Origin: Verrucomicrobiaceae bacterium
Lineage (GTDB): Bacteria > Verrucomicrobiota > Verrucomicrobiia > Verrucomicrobiales > Verrucomicrobiaceae
Length of the DNA stretch: 64,000 bases
Reading direction: 5' to 3'
NCBI GenBank assembly: GCA_015075365.1
Contig: JABTUN010000001.1
Span: forward strand, 682,001-746,000
Of the stretch, positions 1 to 8,583 are shown piece after piece (position 1 is the first letter of the stretch; each line of letters opens with the position of its first letter). The translations under genes were made by a program, and so were the position numbers. Below the pieces are notes generated by a model that was not told the origin of the DNA, searched no databases, and worked only from the letters and a program-made list of their open reading frames with translations.

Positions 1-420
1 CTCTCACCGCACGATCCGATCCAAAAACTCCTGGCCCAAGGCCGGGAGGTGAAGGTGCGGCCGAATTTCACCCAAAACGTGCTCCGCCAGGCACGGAACA
101 CGCCCCAGAATCGCGGCTGGCTGGCCGGATGGCGCGAGTGGTGGGAGGAAAACACCCTCACAGCGGGCCTCACTGTCGCCGGAGGCGCGCTGGCAGCCCT
201 CGCACTCGCCTTCCTCGTCCAACCGGCAGACACGCCCTCCGGCATTGCCGGGACCGCGGCCATGACAAAATCCACCCCGGCACCCGCTGTGGTGAACGAC
301 ATGCCGCTGCTGCCAGTCGGCGAAGTGCCGTGGGAAACCCCGCTGCAGACGGAGTCCCTGCTGGCGGTGGAGGACACTTCCCTCTTCACAGACAGCGAGA
401 TCAGCTTCCTGCTGCGCTGA
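1..420 (+). CDS. Partial single-pass membrane protein, possibly anti-sigma-like (5' end outside window)
   Basis: The reading frame is open from base 1, so the gene starts before the window and the GTG at 49 is probably internal. The visible 139 residues begin with a soluble stretch containing KVRPNFTQNVLR, then a Trp-rich segment, one hydrophobic helix (about visible residues 54-74) and a Ser/Thr/Pro-rich C-terminus. The layout (short cytoplasmic part, one membrane helix, low-complexity tail) is what one sees in small proteins encoded beside ECF sigma factors, but no sigma gene is visible here and the role is inference only. No enzyme motif is seen. Confidence 0.55.
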   Translation, partial: LSPHDPIQKLLAQGREVKVRPNFTQNVLRQARNTPQNRGWLAGWREWWEENTLTAGLTVAGGALAALALAFLVQPADTPSGIAGTAAMTKSTPAPAVVNDMPLLPVGEVPWETPLQTESLLAVEDTSLFTDSEISFLLR

Positions 421-567
421 GCAGCAAGGCGTCCGGCTGCCATGGATCGGCGGATTTCCGAACTCTTCGACAATGTGGCATCTGGAGCCGGGCAACCGCG
501 CTTCATGCGGCTGTCCGTCATGCAAAAGTGACCAAAAGCGTCTCCCAAACGGCGTTTGGTCCACCGC

Positions 568-1443
568 ATGCCTTTTCGCTGCCTTCTTTTCATTCTCGCC
601 ATCTGCGGCCTCCACGCCGCGACGCCCTTCAAACCGAACCTCGGACCAGATTTGCCGAGGATCACCGTTTCCTGCGGGGATGTCACCCTGCTGCTGCGTC
701 AGGCCTCGCAGTGGACGCCGGGCCGCTTTGACTTTCGCGGCGCGCCGATGACCACGGAGCGCAGCGCCTACGGCACCGTATTCTCCTTTCCCGACGTCGG
801 CTTCATCGGCACCGCGCACCTGGAGAACGAGCCGGAGCCGCTGGAGTCCCTGACCTTCATTCTGGATGGAAAACCCGTCGAATCACCCGCGGCGGAGATG
901 AAGGGCCGCTCATTCCGCTTCGAGCGCCGCTCCCGTGTGCGCGGATTTGACCTCACCTGCGTCACAGAGATCGAAAACGACCGGATTCACGAAACGACCA
1001 CCGTTCATGCGCGCGAGGCCATGCCGTTGAGGCTCGTGTACCACTTCATGCATGCCTGGACGCCGACCGTTTCCGCCTTCCTCGCCGGAAACGACACGGA
1101 ACCCGGAAAAACGCTCTCCGGCCCGCTGCACGACGGCAGTGACACCGCGCGGAAGTTCTTCATCAACCGTCGCATCGACTGGATGGCCGTGTATGAGCCG
1201 AAAAGCGGCCAGTTTGGCGTTTCACGCCTGCTTTCCTCCCCGGAGCAGGGCGGGCACATCTCGATGATCTGGAACGTGCCCGGCTCCTACCGGAAGTTCT
1301 ACCTGAAATGCTTCGAGAACAGCACCGTGCCCGCCGGATTCACCGGCACATGGCGCATGGTCACCGCGTTTGGCGCCGCATCACCGGCAGCATGGGAGGA
1401 CGCGGCGCGAAAGCTGGCCACCGGTCTCCAAAAGGCACCATGA
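568..1443 (+). CDS. Exported protein of unknown function
   Basis: A 291-residue protein. ATG 568 is chosen over the upstream TTG at 556 because it puts a clean signal peptide at the N-terminus (MPFRCLLFILAICGLHA). The mature part has no catalytic motif that I recognise; it is rich in beta-forming segments and aromatic residues, so a beta-sandwich or mutarotase-like fold is possible but unproven. It ends 36 bases before the sialidase-SGNH gene on the same strand, so the two may be co-transcribed and the protein may act on the same exported substrate. Confidence 0.6.
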   Translation: MPFRCLLFILAICGLHAATPFKPNLGPDLPRITVSCGDVTLLLRQASQWTPGRFDFRGAPMTTERSAYGTVFSFPDVGFIGTAHLENEPEPLESLTFILDGKPVESPAAEMKGRSFRFERRSRVRGFDLTCVTEIENDRIHETTTVHAREAMPLRLVYHFMHAWTPTVSAFLAGNDTEPGKTLSGPLHDGSDTARKFFINRRIDWMAVYEPKSGQFGVSRLLSSPEQGGHISMIWNVPGSYRKFYLKCFENSTVPAGFTGTWRMVTAFGAASPAAWEDAARKLATGLQKAP

Positions 1444-1479
1444 CCGACATGGAGGTCCGGCGGCGTTTCATCGTCCGCC

Positions 1480-3216
1480 ATGAAGACGCTCCTCCTGCTC
1501 CTGACCGCCACGACCGTCCTCGCCGCGGACACGCCCATCCTGCATCCCAAGGCCGCCCCCCTGCCCTTCACCCATCAAGGGCCGTTTGTGAACACGGCTG
1601 ACGGCGGCGTGCTCTGCATGGATGCCAAAAACGCGCTGCACAGCACGGATGAGGGCCGCGCCTGGACCAGCACGCCTCTCTTTGCCACACCGGCAAAGTT
1701 CACCGTCAGCAACGAGCGCGCCCTGCTGCGCACCCGCGAGGGCGTGGTGATCTCCGCGTGGATGAATCTCGCCGAACGAGCACAACCCAAAGGCTGGCGC
1801 TGGGGCGAAAAGGACGTGAGTTGGAAGGAGTTCATCCTGCCCACCTATGTCTGCCGCAGCACCGATGATGGCAAAACGTGGGAGACACCCGTGAAGCTCA
1901 GCGATCCGTGGTGCGGCTGCATTCACTCCCTCATCCAGATGAAGTCAGGCCGCATCGTGCTCGTCGGCCAGGAAATCATCCCGCAGTGGCGGCATGCCAC
2001 CGTGATGTGGGCCTCTGATGACTTGGGCAGGACCTGGCAGCGCGGCGACATGCTCGACTACGGCGTCGGCACGCATGACCACGCCGGTTCGCTCGAAGGC
2101 AGCGTCATCGAGCGGAGGGATGGCTCCCTCCACCTGCTGCTGCGCACCGAGTCCGGCTTTTTATGGCAGGCCGCGTCACGCGACGGCCTGAAGTGGGCCG
2201 GCTTGCGGCAGACGACGATCCCCTCCGTCACCTGCTGCCCGCAGATGGCGCGTTTGAGTGACGGACGCATCGCCCTGCTGTGGAACGCGCCCCCGCGTCA
2301 TGATCCGAAGAGCAGCTCCAGCCGTGCGGAGCTCTCGCTGGCCTTTTCCGATGATGAAACGGCGACCTGGTCGAAACCGGTCATCGTGGCGGCCAATTAC
2401 ACACCTGGAGGCCGCGTGTCGTACCCCTACCTGCACGAGCGCCGGCCCGGTGAGCTGTGGATCACCACGATGCAGGGCGGACTGCGGATGAAAATCAACC
2501 TGGCCGATCTGGGCGCGGGTGAGATTCCCGTCTTTGTGCCTCCGCCGAAGGCCGCGCCAAGGCCCGGAGCCATCATCATGTTCGGAGACAGCACCACCGC
2601 GTCGCGCGGAGCCGTGAAGGTGTATGCCACGCGCGTCGGGACCGCGCTCCAGAGCATCGGCTCCACCCTTAGCGTGCATAACGCAGGCATTTCCGGCAAC
2701 ACGACCGCGCAGGCGCGCAAACGCCTCCAGGAGGACGTGCTGCGCCACCAACCGCGCGTCGTGGTGATGCAGTTCGGCATCAATGACAGCGCCGTGGACG
2801 TGTGGAAAAAGCCGCCCGCCACGGAACCGCGCGTGTCGTTGGGCAGCTTCATCGAAAACTACCGTGCCATGATCACGGAAACCCAGAAACAAGGAGCCAA
2901 GGTCATCGTCATGACCACCAACCCGCTGCGCTGGACCTCGAAGCTGCGCGAACTTTACGGCAGGCCGCCTTACCGGCCGGATGCGGAGGACGGCTTCGAA
3001 TCCCCAAACCTCACGCGCTACAACGACGCGCTGCGCGCGCTCGCCGCGGAGCTGCGGGTCCCTCTTGTCGATGTCCATGCCGCCTATCCAGCGTTCGCCG
3101 CGAGACACAACACCACGGTCAACGCCATGCTCACCGATGGCATGCACCCCGGCGACTCCGGTCACCAGCTCGTTTCCGAGCTTCTCGTCCCCGTCATCCG
3201 GGACGCGGTGCGGTGA
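1480..3216 (+). CDS. Exported sialidase-like / SGNH-hydrolase fusion protein
   Basis: A 578-residue two-domain enzyme with a signal peptide (residues 1-16). Residues about 20-355 form a BNR/sialidase-type beta-propeller with several Asp-box motifs: STDEGRAW near 53, STDDGKTW near 127, SDDLGRTW near 180 and a weaker SDDETATW further on. Residues about 365-578 are an SGNH/GDSL hydrolase: GDST near 369-372 (nucleophile Ser), the Gly block in GISGNT, GIND at 433-436, and DGMHP with Asp553 and His556 as the rest of the triad. Such a fusion could remove an acyl group and cleave a sugar in one secreted polypeptide; a sialic-acid substrate is inference, and the propeller may be non-catalytic. Confidence 0.8.
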   Translation: MKTLLLLLTATTVLAADTPILHPKAAPLPFTHQGPFVNTADGGVLCMDAKNALHSTDEGRAWTSTPLFATPAKFTVSNERALLRTREGVVISAWMNLAERAQPKGWRWGEKDVSWKEFILPTYVCRSTDDGKTWETPVKLSDPWCGCIHSLIQMKSGRIVLVGQEIIPQWRHATVMWASDDLGRTWQRGDMLDYGVGTHDHAGSLEGSVIERRDGSLHLLLRTESGFLWQAASRDGLKWAGLRQTTIPSVTCCPQMARLSDGRIALLWNAPPRHDPKSSSSRAELSLAFSDDETATWSKPVIVAANYTPGGRVSYPYLHERRPGELWITTMQGGLRMKINLADLGAGEIPVFVPPPKAAPRPGAIIMFGDSTTASRGAVKVYATRVGTALQSIGSTLSVHNAGISGNTTAQARKRLQEDVLRHQPRVVVMQFGINDSAVDVWKKPPATEPRVSLGSFIENYRAMITETQKQGAKVIVMTTNPLRWTSKLRELYGRPPYRPDAEDGFESPNLTRYNDALRALAAELRVPLVDVHAAYPAFAARHNTTVNAMLTDGMHPGDSGHQLVSELLVPVIRDAVR

Positions 3217-3337
3217 TGTCCATTGGGTCTAGAAATTAGCATCACAACTGCGACTGTCCCAATGTCATTCTGCGTCTCTCCAGCCTCGCAAGGTGTAAAA
3301 TCCATCCATTCCAGAATTCATCTGTTCATCACATCGT

Positions 3338-3349
3338 AACACTAGTGTT
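3338..3349. promoter_or_regulatory. 12-bp perfect palindrome upstream of the ATPase gene
   Basis: AACACTAGTGTT lies in an AT-richer stretch 43 bases before the ATPase start. It is flanked by imperfectly matching CGTAA and TTACG. It could be a dimeric regulator site; no regulator gene is adjacent. Confidence 0.25.
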
Positions 3350-3391
3350 CATTACGATTGCACAATTTCAGACGCGGCATAAAATGCTCCC

Positions 3392-4618
3392 ATGCTTCTC
3401 CGTGAAACCTTGCTCGCCGTCCTGGATCAGCCGACAGCCCCGCTCTCGCCCGAGGGCGAGGTGAGCCGTCATCGTCAGCCTGTCTGGAACCGCAGCCAGC
3501 AGCAGTCGCACGCGCTGGTGCTCACAGGCGTGCGGCGCTGCGGGAAAAGCACGTTGCAGAACCAGATACGCCAGAGCGTGAAGGGAAAGGCAGTCACGAT
3601 CAACTTGGAGGACACTCGGCTTTATGGGCTTGGTCCGGAGGACTTTGCGCCACTCATCGCCATCCTTGATGAGCGTCATCCCGAGGCAGCCATCTACCTC
3701 GACGAGGTGCAGGAAGTCCCCGAATGGCAGCGGCTAGTGCGTGCCCTGCTGGACAAAGGCCGCCGCGTCTGCCTCACCGGCTCAAACGCGAGTCTGCTCG
3801 GTCGCGAACTCGGCTCCAAGCTCACCGGCAGGCATCTTTCGCATGAGGTGTTTCCGTTCTCGTATCGCGAGTTCCTGGAATTCACCGAGCAGCAACCCGG
3901 CGCGACCAGCTTGCAGCAGTATTTGGAGCGTGGAGGCTTCGCCGCTGTCCTCGCCGCCGGTCCCGTGCATGGCACCACGCTTCTGCGCGAGCTTTTGCGC
4001 GATGTCGTGCAGCGCGACATCGTCTCGCGTCATGCCTTGCGTGCCTCGCGACCGCTCATGACGCTCGCTCTGCACCTGCTGGCGCATACCGGCCAGCCTT
4101 TGTCCCTTCAAGCCCTCACCAAAGGCCTCGCCATGCCGTCCGTGGCCCAGACCGGGCGACTTGTGGAATACCTCCAGGACGCCTGGCTCCTGCTGCCTGT
4201 GCCGCGTTTCAGCACCAAGTTCAAACAACGCATCATCAGCCCGCCAAAGTATTACGCCGTCGATCCCGGACTCGCCGCCGCCAACAGCCCAAACCCCACG
4301 CCCGATCTGGGACGCAGGCTCGAAAACGTCGTCATGCTGCATCTGCGCCGCCTCGGCGAAGCGCCCGCCTTCGCCGCCATGCCGAACGACTGGGAATGCG
4401 ACTTCGTCACGCCCACCCACGCCATCCAATGCTGCGTCCGCCTCACTCCAGAAAATCGCGCCCGCGAACTGCGCGGTCTCCTCCAAGGCGCCGCCCTGCC
4501 CGGAGGCATCAAAGGGCAGCCAAGAGAGCTGCTCGTCCTCACACTCGATCAGGAAGATGAGTTGCAGGAGCAGGGAATGACACTGCGGGTGCTTCCGGCT
4601 TGGAAATGGCTCGATTGA
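3392..4618 (+). CDS. ATP-binding protein, AAA_14/DUF4143 family
   Basis: A 408-residue protein with a P-loop near residues 45-54 (GVRRCGKST) and a Walker B strand near 100-106 (IYLDEVQEV). The C-terminal half matches the DUF4143 layout, including a K-Y-Y-A-V-D-P-G-L-A segment and a nuclease-like region rich in Glu/Asp. Proteins of this family are widespread, often patchily distributed, and their biological role is not settled; many sit in accessory regions. The full length is typical (about 390-430). It is preceded by 175 bases of AT-richer non-coding DNA and followed within 30 bases by an unrelated lyase gene. Confidence 0.85.
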   Translation: MLLRETLLAVLDQPTAPLSPEGEVSRHRQPVWNRSQQQSHALVLTGVRRCGKSTLQNQIRQSVKGKAVTINLEDTRLYGLGPEDFAPLIAILDERHPEAAIYLDEVQEVPEWQRLVRALLDKGRRVCLTGSNASLLGRELGSKLTGRHLSHEVFPFSYREFLEFTEQQPGATSLQQYLERGGFAAVLAAGPVHGTTLLRELLRDVVQRDIVSRHALRASRPLMTLALHLLAHTGQPLSLQALTKGLAMPSVAQTGRLVEYLQDAWLLLPVPRFSTKFKQRIISPPKYYAVDPGLAAANSPNPTPDLGRRLENVVMLHLRRLGEAPAFAAMPNDWECDFVTPTHAIQCCVRLTPENRARELRGLLQGAALPGGIKGQPRELLVLTLDQEDELQEQGMTLRVLPAWKWLD

Positions 4619-4647
4619 GAAGCCTTGGGCTGATTTTAATAACACAC

Positions 4648-5892
4648 ATGACTTGGGCTCCTGCATCTCCCCTCCTCCTCTTCGCCCTTTGCCCTCTGCT
4701 CTTCGCTCAGGCCGCGGAAAAGCCCTTCACGCTGCTGACCGACGAGCTGCTCGCGAAGCTCCCCGACGCACAGCGGGCCGAGTGGAGCGCCTACATCGCC
4801 CAATCGCGTGCCTTTGCCGCGGAGGAGCGTCGCATCCTTGATGAAGAACGCACCAAGACCGAAGCGAAGCCCGCGCCGGGCAATAGCGCCGAGTTTGAGC
4901 ACGATAGCGACACGCCCGCCGAGTGGTTCGCCAGCGCGGAGAACCAAAAGCTCGCCGAAGTCGTCATCAGCTACCAGACGCCGACCGGCGGCTGGTCCAA
5001 GGCGGTCGATTACACGAAAGGCCCGCGCCAGCCCGGCACGCACTGGTCGAATCAATCCGGCGATGGCTGGCACTACTGCGGTACCTTTGACAACCGCACC
5101 ACGACCGAGCAGATCAAGTTCCTCGCCGGTGTCTTCACCGCCACGAAGCGCGACGATGTGAAAGCCGCGCTGATGAAGGGCCTCGAATACGTTTTCGCCG
5201 CGCAGTATCCGAACGGCGGCTGGCCGCAAAACTACCCCGTCGAGCGCGGCTACCACGAGGCCATCACGCTCAATGACGACGCCATGGTGCACATCCTCGA
5301 GGTGCTGCACGACCTCGCCGAGGGCGACAACCATTTCGCCTTCGCCGATGACGCACTGAAGCAGCGTGCGCAGGCCGCGTTCGACAAAGGCATCGCCAAC
5401 ATCGCCGCCATGCAGGTCCGCATCGACGGCCAGCCCACCGTTTGGTGCGCGCAGCATCATCCGCTCACGCTCGAGCCCGTCAAAGCCCGCGCCAAAGAGC
5501 CGCCGTCCCTCAGCGGCGGCGAATCCGCGAACCTCGTGAAGTTCCTCATGCGCAGCGGCCCCACCACTCCCGAGGTCGTCGCCATGATCGAGTCCGCGCT
5601 GAAGTGGTTCGACGCCCACCGCCTCACCGGCCTGCGCAAAACGAAGAACGACAAGGGCAAGACCGACTACATCGCCGACCCCGCCTCCACCGACGTCCTC
5701 TGGGCCCGCTTCTACGACCTCCAAACTGCCAAACCCATCTTCGCCGGCGCCGACGACGGCATCGTCTATTCCACCTTCCAAGAAATGGCCGCCAAAAACA
5801 AAGTCGCCTACGACTTCTTCAGCACCCGCCCCGCCGAACTCCTCGGCAAGGAGCTCCCGCGATGGAGGAAGAGGCTGGAGAAGGGGAAGTGA
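4648..5892 (+). CDS. Exported pectate lyase, polysaccharide lyase family 10
   Basis: A 414-residue protein. I use ATG 4648 because it begins a signal peptide (hydrophobic run ending in AQAA); an upstream start at 4600 would overlap the ATPase gene. Family-10 hallmarks are in order: GGWSKAVDY, TFDNRTTTEQIKFL, NGGWPQNYP, LNDDAMVHIL, and VWCAQHHPLTLEPVKAR followed by KEPPSLSG. PL10 enzymes cleave polygalacturonate by beta-elimination with calcium, inside an (alpha/alpha)-type toroid. A likely role is periplasmic or extracellular pectin breakdown. A second, more distant member lies at 14944. Confidence 0.85.
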   Translation: MTWAPASPLLLFALCPLLFAQAAEKPFTLLTDELLAKLPDAQRAEWSAYIAQSRAFAAEERRILDEERTKTEAKPAPGNSAEFEHDSDTPAEWFASAENQKLAEVVISYQTPTGGWSKAVDYTKGPRQPGTHWSNQSGDGWHYCGTFDNRTTTEQIKFLAGVFTATKRDDVKAALMKGLEYVFAAQYPNGGWPQNYPVERGYHEAITLNDDAMVHILEVLHDLAEGDNHFAFADDALKQRAQAAFDKGIANIAAMQVRIDGQPTVWCAQHHPLTLEPVKARAKEPPSLSGGESANLVKFLMRSGPTTPEVVAMIESALKWFDAHRLTGLRKTKNDKGKTDYIADPASTDVLWARFYDLQTAKPIFAGADDGIVYSTFQEMAAKNKVAYDFFSTRPAELLGKELPRWRKRLEKGK

Positions 5893-5961
5893 GCTTTATG
5901 TTTGCGCTTCAGGTGTTTTATTCCTGTTGCTGAATTGAATGCTTCACGGTTCTCTTTCGAG

Positions 5962-6486
5962 ATGGATTTCAAAACCGGTGAGTATTTGCAACTAGGCGCA
6001 ACAAACCAGAGCTACGGTTATCAGCCGCCAGTATCGGATAAAGAAAAAACAACGATCTGGTTCGCCGAACCGTTGAAGCGGCTGAAAGGCGATGAAGCAT
6101 TTATCTTTTTGATGGTTTGCTTCCCGCTGCTCGAAACTATCATTCGACAAGAGCTTGATATATCAGACGAGATTGACGTTCCCTTCTCGGACAACTCGAA
6201 GCCTCTACAGTGGTTCGCAGAGTTCATGACTATTCCAGCGGTGAATGCACGTGAAGTTTGGGATGCCTTCCGTAACGGATTGCTGCACCGCGCCATGATC
6301 AAGAACACCTTATCTTACGAGCTTACTGGCAAGTCAGAAGGAAGACCGGCAAAAGTAGCCAATGGAATTGTCACCATCTATGTCTGGGAATTGCGGGACA
6401 AGGTGGTCACGAAACTTGAACAACATCACAAGAGGCTCTGGAGATCTGGCAGCAATTATCTCCCAAAGATATTCGCCATCGCGTGA
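5962..6486 (+). CDS. Hypothetical protein with a HEPN-like RN-x3-H motif
   Basis: A 174-residue soluble, mostly helical protein starting at ATG 5962; an in-frame GTG/ATG-like extension to 5902 is less likely. No overall family is recognised. Near residue 100 the segment DAFRNGLLHRAM contains Arg-Asn-x-x-x-His, the RX4-6H signature of HEPN-domain ribonucleases, in a helical context that fits. Base composition is visibly lower in GC than the neighbouring lyase and hydrolase genes, suggesting transfer. A role in defence or RNA cleavage is inference from the motif alone; several non-catalytic HEPN-like proteins also carry RN-x3-H. Confidence 0.5.
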   Translation: MDFKTGEYLQLGATNQSYGYQPPVSDKEKTTIWFAEPLKRLKGDEAFIFLMVCFPLLETIIRQELDISDEIDVPFSDNSKPLQWFAEFMTIPAVNAREVWDAFRNGLLHRAMIKNTLSYELTGKSEGRPAKVANGIVTIYVWELRDKVVTKLEQHHKRLWRSGSNYLPKIFAIA

Positions 6487-6527
6487 AGACTGCCGAAATC
6501 ATTTTGGGATTGTCTCGCCCCTTTCTC

Positions 6528-7676
6528 ATGCGCCTCCTCCTTCTTTCCTCATTCGCCATTCTGGTTTCGTCATTGGCGGCGGAGCCGCCGAACATGCTCC
6601 TCGGCACGCAGGCCATCGGCGGACGGTATCAGTTCACGCAGGACGAGCCGTTGCTGGAGAGCGCGAAGCTGATCGCGGAGCTCGGGTCCGGCATCATGAA
6701 GTTCTCGATCTCGAAGCAGGCCTCGTTTGGCCAGACCAAGGCGAATGTGCGCGGGAGCAATCCTGGCCTCCAAACACTCGCCGAGATCGCGGCGAAGGAA
6801 CCGACGCATCGCGCGGTGCTCGACATGCCGTTCACGCACTTCTTCATCTGGGCCTATCCCTTCACCACGCATGGCAGCGCGGGCACCTTCAAGCCCGCGG
6901 AGCGCGATTTGGAGTATCGCGAGATGTTTGACCTCACCGCGCACCTGCTGCGCACCTACAGTGGCAGCGGCAAAACATTCTACCTCGGCCACTGGGAGGG
7001 TGACTGGCATCTGCGACCGCACTTTGACCCGAAACAGCCCTTTCCCGAGCACTTTGGCGAGAACTTCATCGCCTGGCGCAAAGTCCGCCAGCAGGCCATC
7101 GACGACGCGAAGCGCGACACACCGCATCAAAACGTCGAAGTCTGGCACTACACCGAGGCGAACCTCGTCGAGCCCTTCCTCCAAGACGGCCAATGCCTCG
7201 CCAACGACATCCTCCCGCAGGTGGACGTCGATTTCGTCAGCTACTCCTGCTACGACAGCCTCCAGCGCGGCATCCGCGACGATCTCCACGCCGCGCTCGA
7301 CCATCTCGAATCGAAACTGAAGCCCAAGCCCGCCATCCCCGGCAAACGCGTCTTCATCGGCGAATACGGCTTCCCCGCGCGACGCTACACGCCCGAGGTG
7401 ACCAACCGCAAAAGCATCGACACCATGATCGCCGCCCTCGAATGGGGCTGCCCCTTCGTGCTCTACTGGGAACTCTACGACAACGAAGGCACCCCCGAAA
7501 AACCCGGCGGCTTCTGGCTCATCAACGAAAAGAACGAGAAGCAGCCCATCTGGCACACGCATCAGCGCTACTTCGAATGGGCGAAGAAGCATCTCGCCGA
7601 CATCAAGCAACGCACCGGGCAGTATCCTGCTGAGGCCGAGTTCCGCGCTGCGGCGCTGGAATATCTCAGGCGCTGA
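6528..7676 (+). CDS. Exported TIM-barrel protein, putative glycoside hydrolase
   Basis: A 382-residue protein. ATG 6528 starts a signal peptide (MRLLLLSSFAILVSSLA); the upstream in-frame ATG 6483 would overlap the preceding gene by four bases and add a non-signal extension. Segments typical of clan-A-like barrels are present: GHWEGDWHL, WHYTEANLVE, GEYGFPARR and VLYWELYDNE, each placing a Glu or Asp at the end of a predicted beta strand, which suits an acid/base and nucleophile pair. The exact family is not recognised. The neighbourhood of lyases and a sulfatase supports a carbohydrate-active role. Confidence 0.6.
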   Translation: MRLLLLSSFAILVSSLAAEPPNMLLGTQAIGGRYQFTQDEPLLESAKLIAELGSGIMKFSISKQASFGQTKANVRGSNPGLQTLAEIAAKEPTHRAVLDMPFTHFFIWAYPFTTHGSAGTFKPAERDLEYREMFDLTAHLLRTYSGSGKTFYLGHWEGDWHLRPHFDPKQPFPEHFGENFIAWRKVRQQAIDDAKRDTPHQNVEVWHYTEANLVEPFLQDGQCLANDILPQVDVDFVSYSCYDSLQRGIRDDLHAALDHLESKLKPKPAIPGKRVFIGEYGFPARRYTPEVTNRKSIDTMIAALEWGCPFVLYWELYDNEGTPEKPGGFWLINEKNEKQPIWHTHQRYFEWAKKHLADIKQRTGQYPAEAEFRAAALEYLRR

Positions 7677-7760
7677 GGCCGTTTCACCGAGGCCAACTGA
7701 CCATGTCTGCCCTGCCAAGCTTCCGTTTGCGCCATCTTCACCAAGTATTACCCTACGCCC

Positions 7761-7928
7761 ATGTCAGCACCGCCGAATCAACGTCGAGTCACAGCCCAAG
7801 AGATGCTGGAGCAATGCCGTCGCAATCGTCTGCAGGACACCTCGCGCGGTGCCTGGCGTGGGCTGAAGCCAGCGGCAGGCTCCACGCCGCCTGCCAGTTC
7901 GCCGCCCGTCTCGACGGTCGCCAAGTAA
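7761..7928 (+). CDS. Short ORF, possibly the 5' part of the kinase-like gene
   Basis: A 55-residue ORF opening with MSAPPNQRRVTAQEML and a basic helical stretch, ending at TAA 7928 after a Pro/Ser-rich run. It overlaps, in another frame, the start of the next ORF. The first 30 residues look like a real protein, while the last 15 look like out-of-frame sequence. Either it is a small upstream gene overlapping the kinase-like gene or, more likely in my view, a frameshift near 7850-7870 separates it from the following frame. Confidence 0.4.
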   Translation: MSAPPNQRRVTAQEMLEQCRRNRLQDTSRGAWRGLKPAAGSTPPASSPPVSTVAK

Positions 7929-8521
7929 GTCTCGAACTCTTCGAGCAATTCCGCGCCACGCCGGAGTTTGGACGTACACTCTCGGCACGAGTCGATCCTT
8001 ATCACGACAGCGACTCGTGTGGTGATCTTTATCTGATTGATGCCGGTGGCGAAGCCGTCGTATTCGGTGATCCTGACCACCAACGCGTCATCAAGCTTTT
8101 CGCGCCGCCCAATGACGGCGGCTTCGGTTATGTGCTCGATCAAGGCAGCAACGGACGCTGGCGCATTCGCGGTGGCAGCTTGGTCGAAGCCCTCCATCGC
8201 TTTGCGTGGTTCGAGGCCTGCTTCGCAAGCGGCTTGGAACTCGACAGCATCGGCTCACGTGCCGATTTCCTCACGCTCAGCCAGCCCTTCTTCGTCGGCA
8301 GACGTCCTTGCGAGGACGAACTCGAAGAGTGGATGAAAGCCTGCGGCTGGGAGCCGTGGTCGCCCAACACCGAAAGCGCCGTCGTAGCCCAGCAGACCTG
8401 GCGACGCGGTGAATTCGTCGCCACCGATGTCGCTCCGCGCAACGCCATCATTACCGAAGCCGACAACAAACTGCGGGCCATCGACTTTGTCGTCGCACGG
8501 CTGACTGACGAGCTTCAATGA
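7814..8521 (+). CDS. Kinase-like protein with uncertain start (possible frameshift)
   Basis: The frame ending at 8521 encodes about 235 residues from ATG 7814. It carries a kinase-like layout: a Lys in QRVIKLF where the ATP-binding Lys would be, ATDVAPRNAII where the catalytic loop Asp and Asn would be, and RAIDFVVA in the place of the DFG motif. The arrangement recalls the small polyvalent-protein-type kinases common in verrucomicrobia. The N-terminal 30 residues overlap the 55-residue ORF in another frame, so the true start or the intactness of the gene is unsure. Its target is unknown. Confidence 0.5.
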   Translation: MPSQSSAGHLARCLAWAEASGRLHAACQFAARLDGRQVSLELFEQFRATPEFGRTLSARVDPYHDSDSCGDLYLIDAGGEAVVFGDPDHQRVIKLFAPPNDGGFGYVLDQGSNGRWRIRGGSLVEALHRFAWFEACFASGLELDSIGSRADFLTLSQPFFVGRRPCEDELEEWMKACGWEPWSPNTESAVVAQQTWRRGEFVATDVAPRNAIITEADNKLRAIDFVVARLTDELQ

Positions 8522-8583
8522 TCATTTTTCAGGCCCTCCCCCACAGCAGGAAACATCAACGAATCATCCATATCCAACCCACC

